A stretch of DNA of 64,000 nucleotides from Vibrio qingdaonensis (lineage in GTDB: Bacteria > Pseudomonadota > Gammaproteobacteria > Enterobacterales > Vibrionaceae). The stretch's first letter is position 1, and each line of letters opens with the position of its first letter. Both the position numbers and the translations under genes were made by a program. The notes under the pieces are model-generated. The model did not search any database and had not been told where the DNA came from. It was given only the letters and a program-made list of their open reading frames with translations. Of this stretch, positions 9,900 through 18,732 are shown piece by piece. The stretch is from the NCBI RefSeq assembly GCF_026191675.1, contig NZ_JAKRRY010000023.1, positions 32,821 to 96,820 of the forward strand. The letters are read 5' to 3'.

Positions 9900-9955
9900 A
9901 CTACAACCTTATCTTTTAATCTATTGAATCAATTCTTTAGGTATTAACCTAGGAT

Positions 9956-10336
9956 TTAGTCGTGCTTTTTCTTGTAATCAGCAACGGCAGCTTTAATTGC
10001 ATCTTCTGCAAGGATAGAACAGTGCACCTTGACGGGTGGCAACTCTAACTCATCTGCAATCTCTGAGTTCTTAATTGCTGCGGCTTCATCCACTGACTTG
10101 CCTTTCACCCACTCTGTTACAAGTGAACTCGACGCAATAGCTGAACCACAACCATAGGTTTTAAATTTCGCATCTTCGATAATACCTTCTGGTGTTACCT
10201 TGATTTGCAGCTTCATTACATCACCACACGCCGGAGCACCAACCATGCCGCTACCAACATTTGGATCATTCTTGTCAAATGAACCTACGTTACGTGGGTT
10301 CTCATAGTGATCAATTACTTTTTCGCTGTAAGCCAT
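9956..10336 (-). CDS. iscU: Fe-S cluster scaffold IscU
   Basis: Scaffold on which IscS-derived sulfur and iron are assembled into clusters. 126 residues. The three ligand cysteines are in GAPACGDVM, YGCGSAIA and KVHCSILAE, and the HscA-recognition motif LPPVK precedes the last one. 33 bp downstream of iscS. Confidence 0.97.
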   Translation of the reverse strand: MAYSEKVIDHYENPRNVGSFDKNDPNVGSGMVGAPACGDVMKLQIKVTPEGIIEDAKFKTYGCGSAIASSSLVTEWVKGKSVDEAAAIKNSEIADELELPPVKVHCSILAEDAIKAAVADYKKKHD

Positions 10337-10369
10337 AATGTTTTCCTCGAATCCTCTATATCCTTGAGA

Positions 10370-11584
10370 TTAGTGGTGTGCCCACTCAACCGTATCTAGG
10401 TCAATCCCTTCGTTATACATATCCCATAGAGGAGACATGTCGCGTAACTTATTAACTGCGGTTTTGATTTGCTCAATGGCATAATCAATCTCTTCTTCCG
10501 TTGTAAAACGGCCGAAGGAAAAACGTACTGAGCTATGCGCAAGCTCATCATTTAGGCCAAGTGCACGTAGCACATAAGAAGGCTCTAAGCTCGCCGAAGT
10601 ACAGGCTGAACCCGATGAAACGGCAAGATCTTTCAAAGACATGAGCAGTGACTCACCTTCAACAAAAGCAAAGCTGATGTTCAAGTTATGCGGTACACGC
10701 ATTTCTAAGTCGCCATTCACGGTTACTGCTTCAAGACCTTTTACACCAGCATAAAGACGTTCGCTCAAAGCTTTCGCATGTTCGTAATCTTTTTGCATGT
10801 CTTGTTTAGCAATAGCAAATGCTTCGCCCATTCCCACAATCTGGTGAGTTGCGAGAGTACCAGAGCGGAAACCGCGCTCATGACCACCACCGTGCATTTG
10901 CGCTTCTAAGCGAATACGTGGTTTACGGCTGACATACAGAGCACCAATACCTTTAGGACCATATACTTTATGCGCTGAGAGTGAGATAAGATCCACTTTC
11001 AGTTCTTTTACATCAATCGGTAATTTACCAGCAGACTGAGCAGCATCAACGTGAGAGATAATCTTTCTGCTACGACACAACTCGCCGATTGCCGCGATGT
11101 CTTGCACGACACCAATTTCATTGTTCACATGCATGATAGACACCAATACCGTGTCTTCACGCATCGCTGCTTCTAGCTTCGTTAAATCAATAATACCGTT
11201 GCTTTCAGGCTGAAGGTAAGTCACTTCGAACCCTTCACGCTCTAGTTGGCGGCACGGGTCCAAAACAGCTTTATGCTCAGTTTTACACGTAATAACGTGC
11301 TTGCCTTTCTTGCCATAAAAATGCGCTGCACCTTTAATCGCAAGGTTATCTGATTCTGTTGCGCCCGATGTGAAGACAATTTCACGAGGGTCTGCATTCA
11401 GCAAATCTGCAATTTGCTCACGTGCGTTATCTACTGCTTCTTCTGCCTGCCATCCATAACGGTGCGAACGTGACGCTGGGTTACCAAACGTTCCGTCCAT
11501 AGTCATGAATTTAACCATCTTATCAGCAACACGAGGGTCTACTGGACAAGTGGCAGAGTAGTCTAAATATATAGGCAGTTTCAT
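10370..11584 (-). CDS. iscS: Cysteine desulfurase IscS
   Basis: PLP enzyme that takes sulfur from cysteine for Fe-S clusters, thiolated tRNA and other cofactors. 404 residues, the E. coli length. The PLP lysine lies in SLSAHKVYGPKGIGAL and the mobile persulfide Cys in SSGSACTSASLEPS. Starts 29 bp after iscR. Downstream tRNA-modification genes such as tgt/queA are independent of it, but many tRNA thiolation routes use IscS. Confidence 0.97.
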   Translation of the reverse strand: MKLPIYLDYSATCPVDPRVADKMVKFMTMDGTFGNPASRSHRYGWQAEEAVDNAREQIADLLNADPREIVFTSGATESDNLAIKGAAHFYGKKGKHVITCKTEHKAVLDPCRQLEREGFEVTYLQPESNGIIDLTKLEAAMREDTVLVSIMHVNNEIGVVQDIAAIGELCRSRKIISHVDAAQSAGKLPIDVKELKVDLISLSAHKVYGPKGIGALYVSRKPRIRLEAQMHGGGHERGFRSGTLATHQIVGMGEAFAIAKQDMQKDYEHAKALSERLYAGVKGLEAVTVNGDLEMRVPHNLNISFAFVEGESLLMSLKDLAVSSGSACTSASLEPSYVLRALGLNDELAHSSVRFSFGRFTTEEEIDYAIEQIKTAVNKLRDMSPLWDMYNEGIDLDTVEWAHH

Positions 11585-11613
11585 TCTTTACTCCAATGTA
11601 AAAGCAACACTAC

Positions 11614-12120
11614 TTACGAGCGAACATTAATGCCGATGGGGGCAGCGTTATTATTTTTTCTGGAAAACCCATTATTGACCGTAAGATCTATGTCTTGACG
11701 ATCAGAAATTTCAAGGACTTCATTATCAACCATCAACTCACCGAGTGTGATGTTGTTCAGGAAATCGCTAATGCGAGAGCTTAAATCTCGCCACAACGTG
11801 TGAGTCAGACAACGCGTACCGCCTTGACAATCGCCTTTGCCAGCGCATTTGGTTGCATCGACCGATTCATCCACAGCAGCGATAACCGTACCAATGGAAA
11901 TGTCGGCGCCGTCAGTACCTAGGCGATAACCACCACCAGGACCACGTACACTTGAGACCAATCCGGCTTTACGCAGTTTAGAAAACAGCTGTTCTAAGTA
12001 AGAAAGGGAAATCCCTTGACGCTCAGAAATATCGGCCAGTGGGACTGGGCTTTGCTGTGAGTGCAGCGCGACATCGAGCATCGCTGTTACTGCGTATCTT
12101 CCTTTTGATGTTAATCTCAT
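11614..12120 (-). CDS. iscR: Fe-S-sensing transcription regulator IscR
   Basis: Rrf2-family regulator that in its [2Fe-2S] form represses the isc operon. 168 residues from the ATG at 12120, which matches the family start MRLTSKGRYAV; a five-residue upstream extension is possible but not expected. The winged helix spans about residues 1-70, and the cluster ligands are in the pattern C-x5-C-x5-C-x2-H (KCAGKGDCQGGTRCLTH). Two abutting type-1-like operators lie 42-91 bp upstream, consistent with autoregulation. Confidence 0.96.
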   Translation of the reverse strand: MRLTSKGRYAVTAMLDVALHSQQSPVPLADISERQGISLSYLEQLFSKLRKAGLVSSVRGPGGGYRLGTDGADISIGTVIAAVDESVDATKCAGKGDCQGGTRCLTHTLWRDLSSRISDFLNNITLGELMVDNEVLEISDRQDIDLTVNNGFSRKNNNAAPIGINVRS

Positions 12121-12161
12121 ATCACACGTTTCCACATTGTCTTTGTGGATTCAATTTTTCC

Positions 12162-12211
12162 ATACCTGACTATTTTAATCAAGTATTTATTTGACTAAAA
12201 TAGTCAGGTAT
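12162..12211 (-). promoter_or_regulatory. Two abutting IscR type-1-like operators upstream of iscR
   Basis: Two 25-bp sites (12162-12186 and 12187-12211) fit the known IscR type-1 pattern ATA-3-GACT-5-AGTC-3-TAT. The first has CCTGACT/AATCAAG, the second TTTGACT/AGTCAGG. They sit between trmJ and iscR, where isc promoters are autoregulated in other bacteria. The match is by eye; binding is inferred. Confidence 0.75.
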
Positions 12212-12232
12212 TCATCCACACACTTAATGCGG

Positions 12233-12964
12233 TTACTTTTTGTCCGCCAGTATTTTATCAATAGACGTCAAAATACCACGTAATGTGTTGATTTCTTGAG
12301 ACTCAGGACGAGCACGACTGAACAGTCGACGCAACTTATTCATGACAAGATTAGGCTTATCCTTAGAGATAAACTGGGTATTGGTTATCACATTTTCAAG
12401 GTGCTGGTAAAATAATTCCAACTCTTTATGGCGAGGGTAATCTGGTTCGTCTTGAGCAGGAAACTGTTGACTCTCACGCTCTAAATGAGCCACACGAACT
12501 TCGTAACTTAACGTTTGAACCGCCATCGCCAAATTCAGTGAGCTATACTCTGGGTTCGCTGGAATGCAAGTATGGAAATGGCACAGTTGCAGCTCATCAT
12601 TGGTAAGACCGGTACGTTCGCGTCCAAAAACTAACGCGACGGGATGCTTCTCCCCTTCAATAGCAAAGCGTTGTCCACATTCACGTGGCTCAATCATAGG
12701 CCAATCTAAGGTACGAGAGCGCGCGCTTGAGCCCACGACCAAACCACAGTCTTCGACCGCTTCTTCTAACGAAGACACAATGGTGGCACCCAAAGCAATA
12801 TCACTTGCACCTGCGGCTAACGCGACAGCTTGCGCATCTACTTCACATTGAGGATCAACTAATACCATCTGGCTTAATCCCATGACTTTCATCGCACGAG
12901 CAGCAGAGCCTATATTTCCAGAATGAGAAGTTCCGACGAGAATGATCTTAACGTTGTCTAGCAT
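12233..12964 (-). CDS. trmJ: tRNA (cytidine/uridine-2'-O-)-methyltransferase TrmJ
   Basis: SPOUT-class enzyme that 2'-O-methylates position 32 of several tRNAs. 243 residues from the ATG at 12964, where the family start (MLDNVKIILV) falls; an upstream ATG two codons earlier is an alternative. SPOUT knot motifs VFGRERTGLTNDEL and NPEYSSLNLAMAVQ are intact. Located between iscR and the divergent suhB as in E. coli. An IscR-like site lies 44 bp upstream of its start. Confidence 0.95.
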   Translation of the reverse strand: MLDNVKIILVGTSHSGNIGSAARAMKVMGLSQMVLVDPQCEVDAQAVALAAGASDIALGATIVSSLEEAVEDCGLVVGSSARSRTLDWPMIEPRECGQRFAIEGEKHPVALVFGRERTGLTNDELQLCHFHTCIPANPEYSSLNLAMAVQTLSYEVRVAHLERESQQFPAQDEPDYPRHKELELFYQHLENVITNTQFISKDKPNLVMNKLRRLFSRARPESQEINTLRGILTSIDKILADKK

Positions 12965-13007
12965 TGTCAAATAGCACCAAGATTACAAAACCGCCGAATA
13001 ATAACAT

Positions 13008-13032
13008 AAACCTGACTAAAATAGTCAGGGTC
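13008..13032. promoter_or_regulatory. Third IscR type-1-like site between trmJ and suhB
   Basis: The core CCTGACT-AAAAT-AGTCAGG is a near-perfect palindrome. The same half-sites and spacer occur in the second iscR operator at 12187-12211. The outer triplets (AAA, GTC) match the consensus less well. It lies upstream of both trmJ (minus) and suhB (plus), so it could serve either promoter. Confidence 0.55.
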
Positions 13033-13141
13033 TTTTTATTCACCCGAATGACAGAACAAAAAATAACCACTTCCCTTTTCCCGAATCTTTGATATACTCG
13101 CCGCCGCTTTTTGTTCTTTAACATCCGTTGGGAAAATTCGT

Positions 13142-13945
13142 ATGCATCCAATGCTAAATATCGCTATACGCGCTGCGCGTAAAGCTGGCAACCATATTGC
13201 TAAATCACTTGAAAACACTGACAACATTGAGTCAGTACAGAAAGGCACTAATGACTTTGTTACTAACGTAGACAAAGAAGCTGAAGCACTCATTATCCAT
13301 ACTATTCAAACCTCTTATCCTGAACACAGCATTGTTGCTGAGGAAAGCGGTATGATTGAAGGTAAAGATAGTGATGTTCAATGGATCATCGACCCACTGG
13401 ATGGCACCACTAACCTTATCAATGGTCTACCACACTTCTGTGTTTCTATTGCTGTTCGCATGAAGGGCAGAACAGAAGTTGCGTGTGTTTACGACCCAAT
13501 GCGTAACGAGCTATTTACTGCACAACGCGGTTCTGGCGCTCAACTTAATAACGCTCGTATTCGTGTAACACCTCTAAAAGACCTTAAAGGTACCATCATC
13601 GGTACTGGCTTCCCTTACAAACAAAAGCAGCATTCTGAAAGCTATTTCAAAATCATGTCTTCAATGTTTGTTGAATGTTCTGATTTCCGTCGTACTGGTT
13701 CTCCAGCACTTGACCTTTGCTACTTAGCTGCAGGTCGTGTCGATGGTTACTTCGAGCTTGGACTTAAGCCTTGGAACATGGCAGCAGGCGATCTGATTGC
13801 TCGTGAAGCTGGCGCGATTGTTACTGACTTTGCTGGTGGCACTGACCACATGAAATCTGGCAACATCGTAGCGTCTAGTGCACGTGGCGTTAAATCAATG
13901 CTTAAGCACATTCGCGAAAACTCCAATGAAGGTATGCTTAAGTAA
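13142..13945 (+). CDS. suhB: Inositol-1-monophosphatase SuhB
   Basis: Mg-dependent inositol monophosphatase; in E. coli it also acts in rRNA transcription antitermination with Nus factors. 267 residues with the metal-binding motifs VAEESG, WIIDPLDGTTN and, near the C-terminus, WNMAAGDLI. Divergent from trmJ. Followed by a strong terminator. Confidence 0.95.
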   Translation: MHPMLNIAIRAARKAGNHIAKSLENTDNIESVQKGTNDFVTNVDKEAEALIIHTIQTSYPEHSIVAEESGMIEGKDSDVQWIIDPLDGTTNLINGLPHFCVSIAVRMKGRTEVACVYDPMRNELFTAQRGSGAQLNNARIRVTPLKDLKGTIIGTGFPYKQKQHSESYFKIMSSMFVECSDFRRTGSPALDLCYLAAGRVDGYFELGLKPWNMAAGDLIAREAGAIVTDFAGGTDHMKSGNIVASSARGVKSMLKHIRENSNEGMLK

Positions 13946-13980
13946 TTTATCATTACTTAGCGTTCACTGAGTTTCTCAAA

Positions 13981-14007
13981 TCCCAGCTTTTAGGCTGGGA
14001 TTTTTTT
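13981..14007 (+). terminator. Rho-independent terminator of suhB
   Basis: Stem TCCCAGC / GCTGGGA with a six-base loop, followed by seven T residues. Confidence 0.88.
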
Positions 14008-14045
14008 ATCTAGCTTTGAGAAAAGCATCGCCTAAAAACTCGATA

Positions 14046-14077
14046 CAAAAAAGCCGCTCATTTTGAGCGGCTTTTAT
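14046..14077 (-). terminator. Terminator of the yajC-secD-secF transcript
   Basis: Stem AAGCCGCTC / GAGCGGCTT with loop ATTTT (14051-14073), flanked by T runs in both directions. It lies 18 bp past the secF stop codon. Confidence 0.85.
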
Positions 14078-14094
14078 ATAGCAATAGAAAATGC

Positions 14095-15042
14095 TTATGG
14101 CATTTCGTCGAGCTCTTCGCCTTCTTTCTCTATTTGCGTTGGCATTAGGTGTTCACGTTGAATACCCAGTTTCAGAGCCAGCGCCGAAGCAACATAGATA
14201 GAAGAGTAAGTACCAACCGTGATACCAAGCAGTAGTGCAAGTGCAAAACCATGGATCATTGCACCGCCTTGCGTAAACAATGCGATGACTACGAACAATG
14301 TCGTACCCGAGGTAATTAATGTACGGCTCAGTGTTTGTGTAATGGAGTTATTCATCACCTCAGACGGGTCACCTTTACGCATTTTACGGAAGTTCTCACG
14401 AATCCGGTCAAATACAACAATGGTATCATTGAGGGAGTACCCCACAACCGTCAGCAAGGCCGCGACAATGGTTAAGTCCACTTCAATTTGCAATAAAGAG
14501 AAAATACCTAAGGTAATAATAACATCGTGAGCCAAGGCCATTACCGCACCAGCAGCTAGACGCCACTCAAATCGTATTGATACGTAGATCAAAATACAGA
14601 TAAGAGAGACTAAAATCGCTAGCCCCCCCGCTTCCGTAAGCTCATCTCCCACGTTCGGACCGACAAACTCGATACGACGCATCTCAACACTTTCACCTGT
14701 TCCTTGCTGAATTGCGCTTAAGATTTGGTTGCCCAACGCTTCGGCTTGTACACCATCACGTGGACGTAAACGCACCATCACATCACGTGAAGAACCAAAA
14801 TTTTGTACCGTCGCATCACCAAAACCTTCCGCATCCAATGCACTTCGCACATCTTCAAGGTTGGCAGGCTGCTCGAAACCCACTTCAATCAGCGTACCGC
14901 CGGTGAAATCTAAGCCCCAGTTCAACCACTTAGTAGATAGGGTAAATATTGCAGCAGCAATCATCGCAATGGAAAACATGAATGCTACTTTTGACCAACG
15001 CATAAAGTCGATCGTTTTGTCTGCTTTCATTATCTCAAACAT
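14095..15042 (-). CDS. secF: Protein translocase accessory subunit SecF
   Basis: Inner-membrane RND-like subunit that with SecD uses the proton or sodium gradient to aid protein export through SecYEG. 315 residues. Six transmembrane segments are apparent, the first near residues 19-38, with a periplasmic domain opening on LDFTGGTLIEVGFE and later membrane helices holding SLNDTIVVFDRIRENFR. Ten bp after secD. Confidence 0.96.
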   Translation of the reverse strand: MFEIMKADKTIDFMRWSKVAFMFSIAMIAAAIFTLSTKWLNWGLDFTGGTLIEVGFEQPANLEDVRSALDAEGFGDATVQNFGSSRDVMVRLRPRDGVQAEALGNQILSAIQQGTGESVEMRRIEFVGPNVGDELTEAGGLAILVSLICILIYVSIRFEWRLAAGAVMALAHDVIITLGIFSLLQIEVDLTIVAALLTVVGYSLNDTIVVFDRIRENFRKMRKGDPSEVMNNSITQTLSRTLITSGTTLFVVIALFTQGGAMIHGFALALLLGITVGTYSSIYVASALALKLGIQREHLMPTQIEKEGEELDEMP

Positions 15043-15051
15043 AACTATTTC

Positions 15052-16908
15052 CTAGATCGACAGTTTCTTAACGCGTTTGCCGCCATATACCAGATTCACT
15101 AAGCAGCGAGTACCAATAATTGCAGTAAACATTGAAGTAATAATACCGATTGAAAGTGTCACAGCGAAGCCTTTGATGGCACCGGTGCCGACAGCAAATA
15201 ATATAATCGCGGTAATAAGCGTGGTGATGTTGGCATCGGCAATGGTACTAAATGCGTTCGCGTAACCTTGATGAATCGCTTGCTGAGGATTGCGTCCCTC
15301 TTTTAGCTCTTCCCGGATCCGCTCAAAAATCAGTACGTTCGCATCTACCGCCATACCGACGGTCAGTACAATACCGGCAATACCTGGAAGCGTCATTGTC
15401 GCCCCTGGGATCATTGACATCACACCAATAATTAGGACGATGTTAGCCATTAATGCACAGTTAGCGAATAGACCAAAGCCACGGTAATAAACCAATGTAA
15501 AGAGCATTACGGCAATCATACCAGTGATACACGCCATGATACCCATATCGATATTCTGCTGACCCATTGATGGACCAATGGTTCTTTCCTCAACAATCGA
15601 GATAGGCGCAATCAACGCACCAGCACGAAGTAATAGTGCTAGGTTATGCGCTTCAGCAGCGGAGTCGATGCCAGTAATGCGGAAGTTACGACCTAGCGCT
15701 GACTGAATCGTTGCTTGGTTGATGACTTCTTCATGTTTATCCAGAATGACTTTGCCTTCAGGTGTACGTTTACCGCTATCCTTGTACTCTGCAAATACCG
15801 TCGCCATTAGCTTGCCGATATTTTGGCGAGAGAACGCCGCCATTTTGTTACCACCTTCACTATCAAGTGAGATGTTAACCTGTGGGCGACCATATTCATC
15901 CGCACTGGAGCTCGCATCAGTAATACTGGCTCCGCCAAGGATAATACGTTTTTTCAGAACGGCCGGACGACCATCGCGGTCAAACTTGATTTCACTGCCA
16001 GCAGGCGCTCGACCACTAGCTGCAGCAGCTAAATCTGCACTACTGTCAACTTCACGGAATTCAAGCGTCGCGGTTGCACCAAGAATTTCTTTTGCTCGAG
16101 CAGTATCCTGAACACCAGGTAGCTCAACCACAATACGACTTGCGCCCTGACGCTGTACCAAAGGTTCAGCAACACCGAGTTCATTTACACGATTTCGTAG
16201 AATAGTGATGTTTTGTTCAACGGCGTAGTTACGTATTTCTTGTAGGCGTGTTTCTTTAAAGCGAGCCACAATAGCAAAGCGACCGTTGGAGTCTGAATCA
16301 AAAAAGTCCATATCAGGGTGTTGAGATTCAAGTACGGCTTTAGCTTGTGCCAGTTGTTCTGCATCACGAAGTAAGACTTCTACCCCGTCCTTTCCTGAAG
16401 GACGAATAGATCGATAACGAATGCGGTCTTCGCGCAATTCACTTCGAAATGCTTCTTCTTGTTGTCCAACTAACTTTTCCATCGCAGCGTCCATGTCAAC
16501 TTCCATTAAGAAGTGAACACCACCACGAAGGTCCAAACCCAGTTTCATGGGTGCGGCACCAATAGCTTCTAACCAATGAGGTGTCGCTGGCGCTAAGTTG
16601 AGAGCAACAATGGAATCTTTGCCTAACGCTTCGCTGATCACGTCACGCGCACTAATTTGAGTATCAGTACTGGTAAAACGAACTAAGATAGAGCCGTTTT
16701 CTAAGGCGATAGACTTATGAGAGAGCTGCTCTTTATCAAGAGCTTGAGTGACAGTATCCAGCGTCGACATATCAACAGAGGCGCCACGCGCCCCTGTAAT
16801 TTGAATAGCCGGATCTTCACCGTATAGGTTGGGAAGCGCATATAATGCTGCGATAGCAATGGCGAAAATCACCATTAAGTACTTCCACAGAGGATAACGG
16901 TTTAGCAC
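15052..16908 (-). CDS. secD: Protein translocase accessory subunit SecD
   Basis: Partner of SecF in the Sec holotranslocon. 618 residues, close to the E. coli length (615). It has one N-terminal membrane helix, a large periplasmic region (GLDLRGGVHFLMEVD near residue 123) and five C-terminal helices with the conserved GMAVDANVLIFERIREE. 22 bp after yajC, so yajC-secD-secF is one operon. Confidence 0.97.
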   Translation of the reverse strand: MLNRYPLWKYLMVIFAIAIAALYALPNLYGEDPAIQITGARGASVDMSTLDTVTQALDKEQLSHKSIALENGSILVRFTSTDTQISARDVISEALGKDSIVALNLAPATPHWLEAIGAAPMKLGLDLRGGVHFLMEVDMDAAMEKLVGQQEEAFRSELREDRIRYRSIRPSGKDGVEVLLRDAEQLAQAKAVLESQHPDMDFFDSDSNGRFAIVARFKETRLQEIRNYAVEQNITILRNRVNELGVAEPLVQRQGASRIVVELPGVQDTARAKEILGATATLEFREVDSSADLAAAASGRAPAGSEIKFDRDGRPAVLKKRIILGGASITDASSSADEYGRPQVNISLDSEGGNKMAAFSRQNIGKLMATVFAEYKDSGKRTPEGKVILDKHEEVINQATIQSALGRNFRITGIDSAAEAHNLALLLRAGALIAPISIVEERTIGPSMGQQNIDMGIMACITGMIAVMLFTLVYYRGFGLFANCALMANIVLIIGVMSMIPGATMTLPGIAGIVLTVGMAVDANVLIFERIREELKEGRNPQQAIHQGYANAFSTIADANITTLITAIILFAVGTGAIKGFAVTLSIGIITSMFTAIIGTRCLVNLVYGGKRVKKLSI

Positions 16909-16930
16909 AGCGAGGATCCTTTAGCTGTTT

Positions 16931-17260
16931 TTATAGAGACTTCAGTGTACCTTTTGGTAGCACTGCAGTGATGAAATCTTTCTTGATAACCACTTCGTTG
17001 TTATCGTTTAGTGCGATAGCAATGTAGTCGTTGTCTTCAGCGATCTTGGTAATTTTACCGATTAGACCACCGTTAGTCAGAACTTCATCGCCTTTGCCCA
17101 TAGAAGACATTAGGTTTTTATGCTCTTTTGCGCGTTTTGCTTGTGGGCGGTAAATCATGAAGTAAAAAATTACCGCAAACATACCAAGCATAATTAACAT
17201 TTCAAAACCACCGCCTTGTGGAGCGGCTTCAGCAGCGTAAGCTGAACTAATCAAACTCAT
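16931..17260 (-). CDS. yajC: Sec translocon accessory protein YajC
   Basis: Small inner-membrane protein that binds SecDF. 109 residues: one transmembrane segment near residues 19-37 (MLIMLGMFAVIFYFMIYR) followed by the cytoplasmic domain with GDEVLTNGGLIGKI. First gene of the yajC-secDF group. The 170 bp up to tgt contain no obvious gene. Confidence 0.95.
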   Translation of the reverse strand: MSLISSAYAAEAAPQGGGFEMLIMLGMFAVIFYFMIYRPQAKRAKEHKNLMSSMGKGDEVLTNGGLIGKITKIAEDNDYIAIALNDNNEVVIKKDFITAVLPKGTLKSL

Positions 17261-17430
17261 TGGAAAACATCCTCGTTAAATGTAAATACATATCCAAAAT
17301 TGGGCTATCCCCTTATCTTTTCAAGAAGCAAACCGTAACTCAATGTTTCTTCGCCTGTTCGGAGCACAAAAAGTGTGACCCAGCGCTAGGATTTGTCACC
17401 AGTTGCAAGGATAGCCTTAAAATTAACCAA

Positions 17431-18564
17431 CTATTTCATATCAATTGGTATTACTTCGCGGTCGCGACGTGCGTAAAACTCTTCAACAAATTCATCAAAA
17501 CGGTCTTCGTCAATCGACTTACGGATACTTTCCATCAGACGCTGATAGTAACGAAGGTTGTGAATAGTGTTCAGACGTGCACCCAAAATTTCGTTACAGC
17601 GATCAAGATGATGCAAGTACGCTTTTGAGTAATTTTTACAGGTGTAACAATCACATTCAGGGTCCAATGGCGTCGTATCCGTCTTATGCTTTGCATTACG
17701 GATCTTGATAACGCCACCAGTGACAAATAAGTGACCATTACGTGCATTACGCGTTGGCATAACGCAATCGAACATATCAATACCTCGGCGAACACCTTCA
17801 ACGAGATCTTCCGGTTTACCTACACCCATTAGGTAGCGAGGTTTATCTTCTGGAAGTTTTGGCGTTGTGTGCTCAAGAACGCGGTGCATGTCTTCTTTAG
17901 GTTCACCTACCGCCAAACCACCAACCGCATACCCGTCGAAGCCAATATTCGTTAAGCCTTCAACAGAAACATCACGTAAATCTTCGTAAACACCACCTTG
18001 AACGATACCAAACAACGAATTGGTGTTTTCTAGCTTATCGAAGTGATCACGAGAGCGTTGTGCCCAACGCAGTGACATTTCCATGGATTTCTTCGCTTCA
18101 TCATGCGTCGCAGGGTATGGCGTACACTCATCAAAGATCATCACAACATCAGAGCCAAGGTCTTTTTGAATCTCCATTGACTTCTCAGCGTCCATGAAGA
18201 CTTTGTCACCATTTACCGGGCTACGGAAATGGACACCTTCTTCAGTGATCTTACGCGTTGCACCTAAGCTAAATACTTGGAAACCGCCTGAATCTGTCAA
18301 GATTGGACCGTGCCAGTTCATAAAGTCATGCAAGTCACCGTGCAGCTTCATGATTTCTTGACCAGGACGAAGCCAAAGGTGGAAAGTGTTACCAAGCAGA
18401 ATCTCTGCTCCGGTATCTTTCACTTCTTCCGGCGTCATACCTTTCACCGTTCCGTAAGTACCTACAGGCATGAATGCAGGTGTCTGCACTGTCCCGCGTT
18501 CAAACGTTAATTGACCACGACGCGCGTGACCATTTTTCTTTTTAAGTTCGTATTGTAATTTCAC
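17431..18564 (-). CDS. tgt: tRNA-guanine transglycosylase
   Basis: Replaces guanine 34 of tRNA Asp, Asn, His and Tyr with preQ1 on the way to queuosine. 377 residues. The catalytic Asp segments ILTDSGGFQVFSL and CVMPTRNARNG are present and the zinc site is C-x-C-x2-C (CDCYTC) with a later His. The start is GTG at 18562-18564 with GGAGG five bases upstream. It follows queA with a 168-bp gap that includes a 21-bp sequence repeated at 40714. Confidence 0.96.
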   Translation of the reverse strand: MKLQYELKKKNGHARRGQLTFERGTVQTPAFMPVGTYGTVKGMTPEEVKDTGAEILLGNTFHLWLRPGQEIMKLHGDLHDFMNWHGPILTDSGGFQVFSLGATRKITEEGVHFRSPVNGDKVFMDAEKSMEIQKDLGSDVVMIFDECTPYPATHDEAKKSMEMSLRWAQRSRDHFDKLENTNSLFGIVQGGVYEDLRDVSVEGLTNIGFDGYAVGGLAVGEPKEDMHRVLEHTTPKLPEDKPRYLMGVGKPEDLVEGVRRGIDMFDCVMPTRNARNGHLFVTGGVIKIRNAKHKTDTTPLDPECDCYTCKNYSKAYLHHLDRCNEILGARLNTIHNLRYYQRLMESIRKSIDEDRFDEFVEEFYARRDREVIPIDMK

Positions 18565-18670
18565 GAAGCCTCCAATTCGCCAGAGACACAGTCTGACTCA
18601 ATATCAAAACGCACTAACAAGCGTAGCTTGTCGCACTCGATTGCACCGACATTTCTGCCAAGCGCTTACT

Positions 18671-18691
18671 GGTATTCCTTACCTAAACTCT
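18671..18691 (-). repeat. 21-bp sequence shared with 40714-40734, in the tgt leader
   Basis: An identical 21-bp string (core GGTATTCCTTACC on the plus strand) occurs here, in the queA-tgt gap, and directly before the gene at 40402-40710. Both copies are in the same orientation and each contains an AAGGA Shine-Dalgarno-like stretch on the minus strand. No start codon follows closely here. Confidence 0.6.
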
Positions 18692-18732
18692 CACTGGCTC
18701 CTTGAGTGAAATTAAACCTTTGATGCCGGTCG

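Noticed and set aside
12948..13151. 67-aa minus-strand frame in the trmJ-suhB gap
   Set aside because: It covers the IscR-like site and the suhB promoter region and has no family match.
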